Of a stretch of DNA of 64,000 nucleotides, positions 19,094 to 26,759 are shown one piece after another (the stretch's first letter is position 1; each line of letters starts with the position of its first letter). Under the pieces are notes generated by a model, which had not been told where the DNA came from, made no database searches, and worked only from the letters and a program-made list of their open reading frames with translations. Location of the stretch: positions 4,197,507 through 4,261,506 of the forward strand of contig NZ_CP044016.1 in assembly GCF_004337365.2 (NCBI RefSeq). Reading direction: 5' to 3'. This stretch comes from Rhizosphaericola mali. GTDB taxonomy: Bacteria > Bacteroidota > Bacteroidia > Chitinophagales > Chitinophagaceae. Both the position numbers and the translations under genes were made by a program.

Positions 19094-19831
19094 ATGACAC
19101 CATTTATCGCCGAGTTGATTGGCACAGCAGTATTGATACTTTTAGGAGGAGGCGTGTGTGCGAATGTTTCATTGAAGAAAACATTAGGAAATGGTTCTGG
19201 TTGGATCGTCATTGCTACAGGTTGGGCATTAGCGGTATTTGCCGGTGTTGTTATTGCTGGTCCTGTAAGTGGTGCACATCTAAATCCAGCGGTAACAATT
19301 GGGTTGGCTGTAGCTGGTAAGTTTGATTGGAATCAAGTTCCATCCTTTATTTTAGCCCAATTTTTAGGCGCATTTCTAGGTGCATTTTGTGTATGGTTGA
19401 TGCATAAAGATCATTTTGATGCAACAGACGATAATCCTGGAGCACAGTTAGGCGTATTTTGTACCGGGCCGGCTATTAAGAATACTTTTTTGAATATTAT
19501 TAGTGAAGTTCTAGGAACGTTTGTATTAGTTTATTGTGTCTTTCATTTTACAGATCCAAAGATGACGTCCACTAGTGGTGAGAACGTCATTGGCATGGGT
19601 TCCATAGGTGCTATTCCTGTAACATTTATAGTCTGGGCGATCGGTTTGTCTTTAGGTGGAACAACAGGATATGCAATCAATCCTGCACGTGATCTCGGAC
19701 CAAGAATTATGCATGCTATTTTGCCTATGAAAGGAAAGGGTAGTAGTAATTGGGGATATGCATGGATTCCAGTAATTGGCCCAATACTAGGTGCATTATT
19801 GGCTGCATTTATTTACCTAAAATTCAAATAA
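19094..19831 (+). CDS. glpF: Glycerol facilitator (aquaglyceroporin)
   Basis: Inner-membrane channel for glycerol entry. 245 residues, six hydrophobic helices plus two half-helices. Both NPA boxes are present: NPAVTIG at about 69-75 and NPARDLGPR at about 195-203. The Asp after the second NPAR marks the glycerol-transporting branch rather than strict aquaporins. It follows the glpK terminator and is 27 bp before the next gene, with which it likely forms a unit. Confidence 0.95.
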   Translation: MTPFIAELIGTAVLILLGGGVCANVSLKKTLGNGSGWIVIATGWALAVFAGVVIAGPVSGAHLNPAVTIGLAVAGKFDWNQVPSFILAQFLGAFLGAFCVWLMHKDHFDATDDNPGAQLGVFCTGPAIKNTFLNIISEVLGTFVLVYCVFHFTDPKMTSTSGENVIGMGSIGAIPVTFIVWAIGLSLGGTTGYAINPARDLGPRIMHAILPMKGKGSSNWGYAWIPVIGPILGALLAAFIYLKFK

Positions 19832-19858
19832 ATTTTACAGTTTACAACGAATTACTAT

Positions 19859-20689
19859 ATGAAAAAAATTAAATTAAGGGTAATTGCTTGTTTGACCATA
19901 TGGATAGTTGGTAGCATTTTCAATCAACGACTTTTGGCACAAGATCATACCAAAGATAATATAGATTCTGTAGCAGAAGATATGCATCGTGCAAATTTCG
20001 TTTCAAAAGATATTGAACCATTTTATTTGCATACTCAAGTAAAGTCAATGCACTTGTGGCGTGGCTTAGCCGTGACAAATTCATGGATGGTTGCTATGGA
20101 TGGAGGAGTGGGGACTATAGATAGAAAATTGCGTGCAGGCATCTGGGGCGGTTATAGTTCTAATGGAGAATACAAAGAATTTGATTATTACGCTATTTAT
20201 AATCCCTCTAAGAATTTAGCATTTGCGCTATGGGATATTTATAATTACTCAACGTATGCAACTTGGAATAATCATTCTTTTTTAAACTATAATGCCGATA
20301 CAACGGGGCACTTCTTAGATCTATCAGCGAGCTGGACTATCTCAGATAAACTACCATTAAACTTATATTGGGCTACTGTAATATTAGGTAGAGACCGTAC
20401 TGTAAAAAACAATGGAAATAGATACTCCACTTATGTACAAGCAACCTATCCTGTATTACAAAGGAAAAATACAAATTTGTCCCTATTTATTGGTGGATCT
20501 TTTGCTTTGAAACCAGATAAAGATTCTAAAGCGCAATTTTATGGGCCAAAGCCTGGTTTTAATAATATAGGATTTGTACTAGGAAGAGATTTACATATCG
20601 GAACGTATACTTTACCTGTCAGTGTTACTCCTTCTTGGAATATAATTGGACAAACGGGTAATGTACAATTAGCCTTTAATGTATTTTAA
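19859..20689 (+). CDS. Putative outer-membrane beta-barrel protein in the glp cluster
   Basis: 276 residues. N-terminal signal peptide (hydrophobic 8-28, ending LLAQ), then alternating amphipathic strands and a C-terminal aromatic residue (FNVF), as expected for a small outer-membrane barrel. TQVKSMHLWRGLAVTN resembles the (Y/L)WRGL segment near the start of TorF/Gcw_chp-type putative porins. It directly follows glpF, so an outer-membrane glycerol or glycerol-phosphodiester pore is an attractive idea, but no substrate evidence is visible. Confidence 0.65.
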   Translation: MKKIKLRVIACLTIWIVGSIFNQRLLAQDHTKDNIDSVAEDMHRANFVSKDIEPFYLHTQVKSMHLWRGLAVTNSWMVAMDGGVGTIDRKLRAGIWGGYSSNGEYKEFDYYAIYNPSKNLAFALWDIYNYSTYATWNNHSFLNYNADTTGHFLDLSASWTISDKLPLNLYWATVILGRDRTVKNNGNRYSTYVQATYPVLQRKNTNLSLFIGGSFALKPDKDSKAQFYGPKPGFNNIGFVLGRDLHIGTYTLPVSVTPSWNIIGQTGNVQLAFNVF

Positions 20690-20712
20690 TATGTATTTTG
20701 ATTTGGTAGATT

Positions 20713-20745
20713 TTAACGCGGTGAATTTTCACTGCGTTTTTTATT
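20713..20745 (+). terminator. Terminator after the glpF unit
   Basis: Hairpin AACGCGGTGA / TCACTGCGTT (one G-T pair) with a 4-nt loop and a T-run. Confidence 0.8.
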
Positions 20746-20823
20746 TATTCAAAAAACAAATATCGAATTAATATGTTTTGTGAAATTGTAATTATATAAA
20801 TTTTAGCTTGTCAATTTTTTTGT

Positions 20824-21309
20824 ATGAAAAGATTAAATACTACTGACCTCTGTGATGATTTTATTTTGGAATTAAAAGTCGCCACGCCCATTGGTTTCAA
20901 AGATTATGGAAATAGAAAATCTTTTTATGGGAAGATAGTCACTTTAAAAGTATTGGAAAATAATCCTCTAATTAGAAAAACTTTATCTGAGCCTGGTCAT
21001 GGAAAAGTATTAGTGGTTGATGGAAGCAATTCGTACAGATGTGCATTGATGGGAGATAATATTGCAAAACTTGCTTTAAAAAATGGTTGGGAGGGAGTGA
21101 TCATTTATGGAGCAATTAGAGATTCTGTTGAAATTGGAAAATTAGATATTGGTGTAAAAGCCACGCACTTAATTCCCATAAAAAGTGGAAAAGAAGAATT
21201 AGGCGAAAAAAATATCTCACTTCATTTCGCTGGTATTGAATTTATCCCTGACCAATATGTGTATTGTGATGAAGATGGAATTGTGGTATCTAGAAGAAAT
21301 TATGGTTAG
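20824..21309 (+). CDS. RraA family protein
   Basis: 161 residues with the RraA/HMG-aldolase fold: GHGKVLVVDGSNSYRCALMGDNIAKLA, then WEGVIIYGAIRDSVEIGKLDIGVKA, which contains the GDN and R-D residues used for pyruvate and metal binding in class II HMG/CHA aldolases. Members are either RNase E inhibitors (RraA) or 4-hydroxy-4-methyl-2-oxoglutarate aldolases; Bacteroidota usually lack a typical E. coli-like RNase E partner, so the aldolase or another role may be more likely. Monocistronic. Confidence 0.85.
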   Translation: MKRLNTTDLCDDFILELKVATPIGFKDYGNRKSFYGKIVTLKVLENNPLIRKTLSEPGHGKVLVVDGSNSYRCALMGDNIAKLALKNGWEGVIIYGAIRDSVEIGKLDIGVKATHLIPIKSGKEELGEKNISLHFAGIEFIPDQYVYCDEDGIVVSRRNYG

Positions 21310-21333
21310 TTTAAGTGTTTTAAATATTATTAA

Positions 21334-21377
21334 AATAAAAAAATCCCAAACAATTGATAGTCAATCGAATGGGATTT
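21334..21377 (-). terminator. Intrinsic terminator of the tRNA-like RNA
   Basis: On the minus strand AAATCCCA...TGGGATTT with inner helix CGATTGA/TCAATTG, followed by a run of seven T. It starts 8 nt after the acceptor-like 3' end of the tRNA-like RNA and marks its transcript end. Confidence 0.85.
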
Positions 21378-21384
21378 AAAGTTG

Positions 21385-21576
21385 CTGTAGGGGTAGGAGT
21401 CGAACCTACACGAGGAAGTTAGCCAAAACACAAATGAGGTGGTCAACCCCGCGACTCTTGCGAATCTCTATGAATCGTTTATCCTTGAATCCTCACCCCC
21501 GAGACGAGAGGGCATGTCTGCCAAATTTCATCACCCCACAATTTTTAAGAACTTTCAACCTTTTCGGCTGGTGTGG
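21385..21576 (-). ncRNA. tRNA-like non-coding RNA with an expanded variable arm (unrecognised family)
   Basis: Promoter and terminator frame a transcript whose 156-nt core (21540 down to 21385) folds like a class II tRNA. Acceptor TGTGGGG (21540-21534) pairs with CCCTACA (21392-21386), one G-U. A Leu-type D arm follows (ATG...GGCAGA...CAT, 21531-21514), then anticodon-like CCCTC-TCGTCTC-GGGGG (21512-21496). GAGGA (21494-21490) pairs with TCCTC (21416-21412) as variable-arm base, and the T arm is GTAGG-TTCGACT-CCTAC (21409-21393). The variable arm encloses 73 extra nt, including a GCAA-tetraloop hairpin (21466-21453). Position 33 is C, not U, and the triplet GTC does not fit a Leu-type body, so decoding is unlikely. 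No tmRNA tag frame or 5' tmRNA motif is seen. A 36-nt leader precedes position 1. Confidence 0.7.
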
Positions 21577-21579
21577 CTG

Positions 21580-21612
21580 CAAATGTAACAATAGAAACGT
21601 TTCTTTTGCAAA
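21580..21612 (-). promoter_or_regulatory. Promoter of the tRNA-like RNA
   Basis: On the minus strand TTTG (21612-21609), 21-bp spacer, TACATTTG (21587-21580): an excellent fit to the Bacteroidota vegetative consensus. Start expected near 21576. Confidence 0.7.
21593..21604. promoter_or_regulatory. Palindrome AGAAACGTTTCT in the ncRNA promoter spacer
   Basis: Perfect 12-bp palindrome lying between the -33 and -7 elements, so a bound protein would block RNA polymerase. Central AAACGTTT matches the palindrome upstream of glpF. Which regulator binds is unknown. Confidence 0.3.
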
Positions 21613-21696
21613 TATTTCAATAAATATTTTAAAAAATTTTTTATTTTACAATAAAGTGTTTACTTTGTTAGATATTTATAAAGCTAAACGCTAATA

Positions 21697-22170
21697 ATGA
21701 TGTCAAAATTGAATCTTGATAAATTAGACTACCAAATTATCCAAGCGATGATGGATAATGCAGAAATTTCTTATGCTGATTTAGGTAAAAGATTATTTGT
21801 TTCTGGAGGTACCATTCATGTAAGAATGAAAAAATTACAAGAATTGGGTGTTGTAAAAGGTACGAGATTAAGCGTGGATACACACATGCTAGGTTATAAC
21901 GTAATTGCATTTGTTGGTATATTTTTAGAAAAGAGTTCTATGTATAACTCTGTTGCAAATGATTTACAAAAAATTTCTCAAGTAGTAAGAGTAAATTATA
22001 CTACAGGTAATTATAGTATGTTTGTGGAGATAGTCTGCAAAGACATTCCAGAATTAAAAGAAGTATTGCACGAGAAATTACAAAACATTAAAGGTATTGA
22101 ACGTACAGAAACCTTAATTGCATTAGAGGAAAGCTTTAACAGAAATGTGCAAGTATTGGAGGAGGAGTAA
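21697..22170 (+). CDS. Lrp/AsnC family transcriptional regulator
   Basis: 157 residues. N-terminal AsnC-type helix-turn-helix (LDKLDYQIIQAMMDNAEISYADLGKRL, about 5-31, recognition helix SGGTIHVRMKKLQELG) and a C-terminal RAM/ligand-binding domain about 70-145. Start at the ATG pair 21697/21700. Its upstream region is shared with the promoter of the divergent tRNA-like RNA. Ligand unknown; amino acids are usual for the family. Confidence 0.92.
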   Translation: MMSKLNLDKLDYQIIQAMMDNAEISYADLGKRLFVSGGTIHVRMKKLQELGVVKGTRLSVDTHMLGYNVIAFVGIFLEKSSMYNSVANDLQKISQVVRVNYTTGNYSMFVEIVCKDIPELKEVLHEKLQNIKGIERTETLIALEESFNRNVQVLEEE

Positions 22171-22313
22171 TCGTCGTAATGAATTGATCGCTTTTAGATG
22201 TTTTTGATACACAGATAATAATATTTTTCATTTTTCCATAAATAGATTCGTTAAAGTTTTTAAGAAAATACCCAATAGTTGAAAAACAATCCTGCCATTG
22301 GTGTTTTTTGAAG

Positions 22314-22321
22314 TAAATTTG
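22314..22321 (+). promoter_or_regulatory. -7 element upstream of ccmE
   Basis: TAAATTTG, exact TAnnTTTG match, 21 bp before ATG 22343; start near 22325. No clear -33 box. Confidence 0.4.
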
Positions 22322-22342
22322 CGGAGCTATAATTTAGGGTAC

Positions 22343-22756
22343 ATGAAAAAAATATACATTGTCGCATTAGTTGTCATTGCTGTTGTTATTTCTATACTTA
22401 TCAGTCAGTTAGGAAATTTCTCCACTTACGAAACTATCGAATCGGCTAAAGCCAAACAGGGGAAAACCGTCACCGTTATCGCCAAATTAGATCCCGGATC
22501 TATCAATTATGATCCTGTAAAAGATCCAAATCATCTTACTTTTTCCGTAACCGACACATTAGGTGGTAAAATGAATGTCATTTATTATTACGAAAAACCT
22601 ATGGATATGGAAAAAAGCGAACGTGTTGTATTGAAAGGTAAAATGGAAAATGGATTATTTCAAATCAGAGACCAAAGCGGTATTTTGATCAAATGTCCAT
22701 CCAAATATAAAGACGACCCTAAAGCCGCACGTAACAACTTGAACGCTAGCTTGTAA
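22343..22756 (+). CDS. ccmE: Cytochrome c maturation protein CcmE (CXXXY type)
   Basis: Periplasmic haem chaperone that carries haem to the CcmF synthetase. 137 residues: N-terminal membrane anchor about 4-22, then an OB-fold domain with KGKTVTVIAKLDPGSINYD and VLKGKMENGLFQI. The haem-binding site is CPSKY near residues 116-120, the C-x3-Y form, instead of the H-x3-Y of proteobacteria; this variant is known in some bacteria and archaea. Start ATG 22343 (MKKIYIV); the open frame upstream has no ATG. ccmF follows after 61 bp. Confidence 0.9.
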   Translation: MKKIYIVALVVIAVVISILISQLGNFSTYETIESAKAKQGKTVTVIAKLDPGSINYDPVKDPNHLTFSVTDTLGGKMNVIYYYEKPMDMEKSERVVLKGKMENGLFQIRDQSGILIKCPSKYKDDPKAARNNLNASL

Positions 22757-22817
22757 TATAGACCAAATACTTTAGACAGGAATTCTCATTTTGATTTTAG
22801 GACTTAGACTTTAAGAT

Positions 22818-25280
22818 ATGCACTATACTGGAGAACATATACTTCCGGGGCTGATTGGCCATTTCGCGGTAGTATTATCTTTTGTAGCTTCATTGATGGC
22901 TACGATTGCTTTTGGTAAATCCAATTTCGCTCAAATTGTTGATGTAAAAAATAGCTGGAAAAAATTAGGCCGGCTTTTTTTCTTAGTAGAGACAATCTGT
23001 GTTGTAACAATTATCACTTTGTTGATATATATGTTACATGCGCATTTATTCGAATACAAATATGTCTGGACGCATAGTGATAAGACACTTCAGATGCAAT
23101 ATTTGTTAAGTTGTCTTTGGGAGGGACAGGAAGGTAGTTTCTTACTTTGGACTTTTTGGCATTGCGTTTTGGGTTGGGTGATTATCAAACGTGCAAAAAA
23201 ATGGGAAGCTCCAGTAATGATGACGATCAGTTTTGCACAAGTTTGTTTAGCTACGATGGTCTTAGGTTTGTATTTCGGTGAAAAACATATTGGTAGTAAT
23301 CCATTCATTCTTTCTAGAGAAGATGGCATATTTGATATGGCGCCAATTTTCCATGATGGCGATGGTAAATTGTTAGAGAACTATATGAATTTTGTACGGG
23401 ATGGATCTGGGTTAAATGCCACGCTACAAAATTATTGGATGGTAATACATCCGCCAGTATTGTTCTTGGGATTTGCTTCTACAATTGTTCCATTTGCATA
23501 TGCCGTTGCCGGATTGATTAATAAAGATAATACTTGGACAAAAGACGCAGTTTCTTATGCTTGTTTTTCTGGTGGTATTTTAGGTTTGGGTATTATGATG
23601 GGAGCTGCTTGGGCGTATGAAAGTTTGAATTTTGGTGGATATTGGGCTTGGGATCCAGTAGAGAATGGTTCACTTGTTCCTTGGATGGTAATGATTGCTG
23701 GTTTGCATACACATTTAGTATTTAACAAAACAGGTTATTCGTTAAAAAGCACTTATTTATTTTATATACTAAGCTATTCTCTTATTTTATATTCGTCCTA
23801 TTTAACCAAAAGCGGTGTATTGGGAGATACTTCCGTTCACTCATTCACCGGAGCAGGTACGGAATTACAATTATTGTTATTTGTATTGATATTCTTCATT
23901 CCTGCGATGATTTTATATATCGTAAGAGCGAAAAATATTCCTTCCATAGCCAAAGAAGAAAGTACGTATAGTCGTGAGTTTTGGATGTTTATTGGTAGTT
24001 TGGTTATTTTCCTATCAGCATTAATTATTATTGGAAAAACATCTGTGCCGGTAATTAATAAGATGTTCAATACCAAAATTGCGGATCCAGAAGATGTCAA
24101 ATTTTCGTACAATCAGATTCAAGTATTTATCGCGATCGTGCTTGGCTTATTGACTGCGGTTGGTCAATATCTGAAATATAAAGACACTACTAAGAAATAT
24201 TTATTGCAAAATATATTGAAACCGACTGTAATCGCGCTAGCTATTGCAACCTTGATTTCCATTTTTGTAAAAATAGATTATAATGAAAAAGGAATTGGGT
24301 ATCAAGTTGCTTTATATGTTGCATTATACATGGCGGTTTATGCCATCGTGGGAAATATCGGTTATGTATTTGTGGTATTAAAGGGTAAAGTGAAAGCAGC
24401 TGGTGCGAGTGTTGCCCATGTGGGATTTGCCATGATTTTGTTAGGCGTTTTATTAAGTTCAGGTAATAAAAAATTATTAAGTCATAATACAACTGGTATC
24501 CCAGGATTTGAAAAATCAAAAACGGAAGATCCCGCTGAAAACTTGACTTTATTCAAAGGTATACAAACGGATATGGGTAAATATGATGTTACTTATATTG
24601 GTGATACAATGAACAACGAGGATCATAAACGTTATTTTCAAATAGCATTTAAAGGAAAAAATGGTATCAATGAAGCATTTACCTTATATCCTGATTTGAT
24701 TAAAAATAATAAAGGTGTAGAAGGAATGGGCGCAAATCCAAGTTCTAAGCATTTTTGGAATAAAGATGTATTTGTGTATGTAAGTGCATGGAAACATGCG
24801 GATGACGATACTGCGAGCTTTATGCCAGGGGAGTTGAAGGTGGGAGATTCTATATTCTACTCTAATGGATATATGATTTTGAATAAAGTAGATGTCAATA
24901 AAGCGTCTGATCGTGTAGTATTGAAACCCAATGAATTATTGATGGCATTGAATATGACAGCAGTATCCAAAGAAGGTGGTAGATATCCATTGACTCCTGC
25001 AGTAGTTGTTTCGGGTGATAATGCAAGAAGTATTCCTGATACGGTAATGTCCCAAGGATTGGTTGTTCGCTTTAACAAAATCGTAGATGACAAGGCAGGT
25101 AAATTCCAAATTGGGATAAAAGAAAGTCAATCCATGGGCGATATGTTGACATTGAAAGCATTGGAATTTCCATTTATCAATGTCGTATGGGTAGGCGTAC
25201 TGATCATGGTATTTGGATTCTTGATGAGCGTAGGGCAGAATTTCAAAAGAGAAAATTCTGTTCAACTAAGAAAAGTATAA
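22818..25280 (+). CDS. ccmF: Cytochrome c biogenesis protein, CcmF/CcsA family
   Basis: 820-residue polytopic membrane protein, about 15 helices. The tryptophan-rich haem-handling WWD motif is GGYWAWDPVENGSLVPW near residues 274-290, preceded by periplasmic His in NYWMVIHPPVLFLGF and followed by GLHTHLVF. A large extracytoplasmic domain about 560-780 precedes the last helix, as in CcmF. With CcmE it ligates haem to apocytochromes c. The name CcsA is also used for this family; the length and CcmE neighbour favour CcmF. Confidence 0.9.
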   Translation: MHYTGEHILPGLIGHFAVVLSFVASLMATIAFGKSNFAQIVDVKNSWKKLGRLFFLVETICVVTIITLLIYMLHAHLFEYKYVWTHSDKTLQMQYLLSCLWEGQEGSFLLWTFWHCVLGWVIIKRAKKWEAPVMMTISFAQVCLATMVLGLYFGEKHIGSNPFILSREDGIFDMAPIFHDGDGKLLENYMNFVRDGSGLNATLQNYWMVIHPPVLFLGFASTIVPFAYAVAGLINKDNTWTKDAVSYACFSGGILGLGIMMGAAWAYESLNFGGYWAWDPVENGSLVPWMVMIAGLHTHLVFNKTGYSLKSTYLFYILSYSLILYSSYLTKSGVLGDTSVHSFTGAGTELQLLLFVLIFFIPAMILYIVRAKNIPSIAKEESTYSREFWMFIGSLVIFLSALIIIGKTSVPVINKMFNTKIADPEDVKFSYNQIQVFIAIVLGLLTAVGQYLKYKDTTKKYLLQNILKPTVIALAIATLISIFVKIDYNEKGIGYQVALYVALYMAVYAIVGNIGYVFVVLKGKVKAAGASVAHVGFAMILLGVLLSSGNKKLLSHNTTGIPGFEKSKTEDPAENLTLFKGIQTDMGKYDVTYIGDTMNNEDHKRYFQIAFKGKNGINEAFTLYPDLIKNNKGVEGMGANPSSKHFWNKDVFVYVSAWKHADDDTASFMPGELKVGDSIFYSNGYMILNKVDVNKASDRVVLKPNELLMALNMTAVSKEGGRYPLTPAVVVSGDNARSIPDTVMSQGLVVRFNKIVDDKAGKFQIGIKESQSMGDMLTLKALEFPFINVVWVGVLIMVFGFLMSVGQNFKRENSVQLRKV

Positions 25281-25300
25281 TTGAAAAAATTATGAATATT

Positions 25301-25337
25301 AAAAAAGGCTTCTGAAATTATTCAGAAGCCTTTTTTG
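25301..25337. terminator. Bidirectional terminator between ccmF and gap
   Basis: Arms AAAAAAGGCTTCTGAA and TTCAGAAGCCTTTTTT with a short loop, between convergent genes. Shares the GCTTCTGAA core with the terminator at 13784-13818. Confidence 0.88.
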
Positions 25338-25359
25338 TATGTTAGAAATTTCTAAATGA

Positions 25360-26373
25360 TTATTTAGAAATCAATCCTGCGAAATAATGAACTGTACGAA
25401 CCAATTGGCTTACATAGCTCATTTCATTATCGTACCAGCTTACAACTTTAACTAGTTGCTTGTCACCAGCTTCGATTACTTTAGTTTGAGTTTCATCAAA
25501 CAAAGAACCATAAGACATACCGATGATGTCGCTACTTACGATAGGATCAACATTGTAACCAAAACTTTCGTTGCTAGCAGCTTTCATTACAGCGTTAACT
25601 TCGTCAACAGTAACTTTTTTGCTAAGAACAGCGATTAATTCAGTTTCAGAACCAGTGATAACAGGAACACGTTGTGCACCACCATCTAATTTACCTTTCA
25701 ATTCAGGTAATACAAGACCTATTGCTTTTGCTGCACCAGTTGAGTTAGGAACTACGTTTGCTGCCGCTGCACGAGCACGACGCAAATCACCTTTTGGATG
25801 AGGGCCATCTAAAGTGTTTTGATCGTTTGTATAAGCGTGGATTGTTGTCATGCTACCAACTTCGATAGTGAAAGCATCATTCAATGCTTTAGCCATTGGA
25901 GCAAGACAGTTTGTAGTACAAGATGCTCCACTGATAATAGTTTCGCTACCGTCTAACGTTTCATGGTTTACATTGAAAACGATAGTTTTCATTTCTCCAG
26001 TTGCAGGAGCAGAGATAACTACTCTTTTTGCTCCAGCAGTAATATGCGCTTGTGCTTTTTCTGCACTTGTAAAGAAACCAGTACTTTCGATCACTACATC
26101 AACGTTGTGTTCTCCCCAAGGAATTAATGAAGGATCTCTTTGAGCATATATTTTAACCGCTTCTCCGTTTACAACGATAGAATCTTCTGTGCTAGAAACT
26201 TCTCCGTCAAAACGACCTTGCGCACTGTCGTATTTTAACAAATGAGCTAACGCACTAGGACTTGTTAAGTCATTGATCGCAACGACTTCAATCCCTTCCA
26301 TATTATATATTTTCCTAAAAACCAGACGACCGATACGTCCAAAGCCATTAATGGCAACTTTTACTGTACTCAT
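25360..26373 (-). CDS. gap: Glyceraldehyde-3-phosphate dehydrogenase
   Basis: NAD-dependent glycolytic enzyme. 337 residues. NAD motif [14 protein letters not shown] at 8-21, catalytic Cys in [19 protein letters not shown] near 155, and the C-terminal [21 protein letters not shown] -7-like element TAAATTCG on the minus strand at 26412-26405 lies about 30 bp upstream. Codon choice looks highly expressed. Monocistronic. Confidence 0.97.
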   Translation of the reverse strand: MSTVKVAINGFGRIGRLVFRKIYNMEGIEVVAINDLTSPSALAHLLKYDSAQGRFDGEVSSTEDSIVVNGEAVKIYAQRDPSLIPWGEHNVDVVIESTGFFTSAEKAQAHITAGAKRVVISAPATGEMKTIVFNVNHETLDGSETIISGASCTTNCLAPMAKALNDAFTIEVGSMTTIHAYTNDQNTLDGPHPKGDLRRARAAAANVVPNSTGAAKAIGLVLPELKGKLDGGAQRVPVITGSETELIAVLSKKVTVDEVNAVMKAASNESFGYNVDPIVSSDIIGMSYGSLFDETQTKVIEAGDKQLVKVVSWYDNEMSYVSQLVRTVHYFAGLISK

Positions 26374-26513
26374 TTTATAATAGTTTATTAATGAAATAGG
26401 TTTGCGAATTTACAAGTATTGTTAGAATTATCCATTAAAAAAAATTTAAGCCTGTGTTATTTTATATGAACTAGGTTGATTGAAATATTTTTTTGAAAAT
26501 AATTAAGAAAAAA

Positions 26514-26544
26514 TTTGGCTGATAAAAAAAAACGTGTACTTTTG
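26514..26544 (+). promoter_or_regulatory. Promoter of tRNA-Glu
   Basis: TTTG (26514-26517), 19-bp spacer, TACTTTTG (26537-26544). Start near 26548, 20 nt before the mature tRNA end. This is the best reference promoter in the window. Confidence 0.78.
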
Positions 26545-26567
26545 CACTCCCCTTTAAACAAGGACAC

Positions 26568-26639
26568 GGAGCGTTGGTCAAGGGGTTAAGACACCTCCCT
26601 TTCACGGAGGAATCACGGGTTCGATTCCCGTACGCTCTA
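26568..26639 (+). tRNA. tRNA-Glu (UUC)
   Basis: 72-nt cloverleaf: acceptor GGAGCGT/ACGCTCT (one G-U), D arm with GGTCAAGGGGTTAAGAC, anticodon arm CCTCC-CTTTCAC-GGAGG with anticodon TTC, T arm CGGG-TTCGATT-CCCG, discriminator A. CCA is not encoded, as usual in this phylum. Single tRNA unit with its own promoter and terminator. Confidence 0.97.
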
Positions 26640-26662
26640 CAAAGGAAAGGTTTAAAAGTTGC

Positions 26663-26694
26663 AATCCCGGTCTTCTAAAAGACTGGGATTTTTC
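26663..26694 (+). terminator. Terminator of the tRNA-Glu unit
   Basis: AATCCCGGTCTT pairs with AAGACTGGGATT (one G-T) around CTAA, then a T-rich tail. Confidence 0.85.
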
Positions 26695-26722
26695 TTTTTA
26701 AAACTTTGCAAGTGACAAGTTT

Positions 26723-26759
26723 AAAAAATAGCGGCTAGATAATCTAGCCGCTATTTTTA
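26723..26759 (-). terminator. Terminator of the lipoprotein gene
   Basis: Nearly perfect palindrome, arms AAAAATAGCGGCTAGAT and ATCTAGCCGCTATTTTT separated by one base, immediately after the stop of the minus-strand gene. Could also act on plus-strand read-through from the tRNA. Confidence 0.85.

Noticed and set aside
19087-19320. 77-codon frame overlapping glpF
   Set aside because: Frame-shifted shadow of glpF with Trp/Cys/Arg-rich nonsense; glpF has both NPA motifs.
21385-21540. Functional tRNA-Leu or tRNA-Asp with an intron
   Set aside because: The extra sequence is in the variable arm, not in the anticodon loop; it lacks group I core elements, and C replaces U33.
21341-21590. tmRNA (ssrA) as an explanation of the tRNA-like RNA
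   Set aside because: No tag reading frame, no tmRNA 5' end motif, a complete D arm and anticodon-like arm are present, and the length between acceptor halves is far too short.
21434-21694. 86-codon plus-strand open frame over the tRNA-like region
   Set aside because: It runs antisense through a structured RNA and its promoter, lacks any family likeness, and has low-complexity AT-rich codons at its end.
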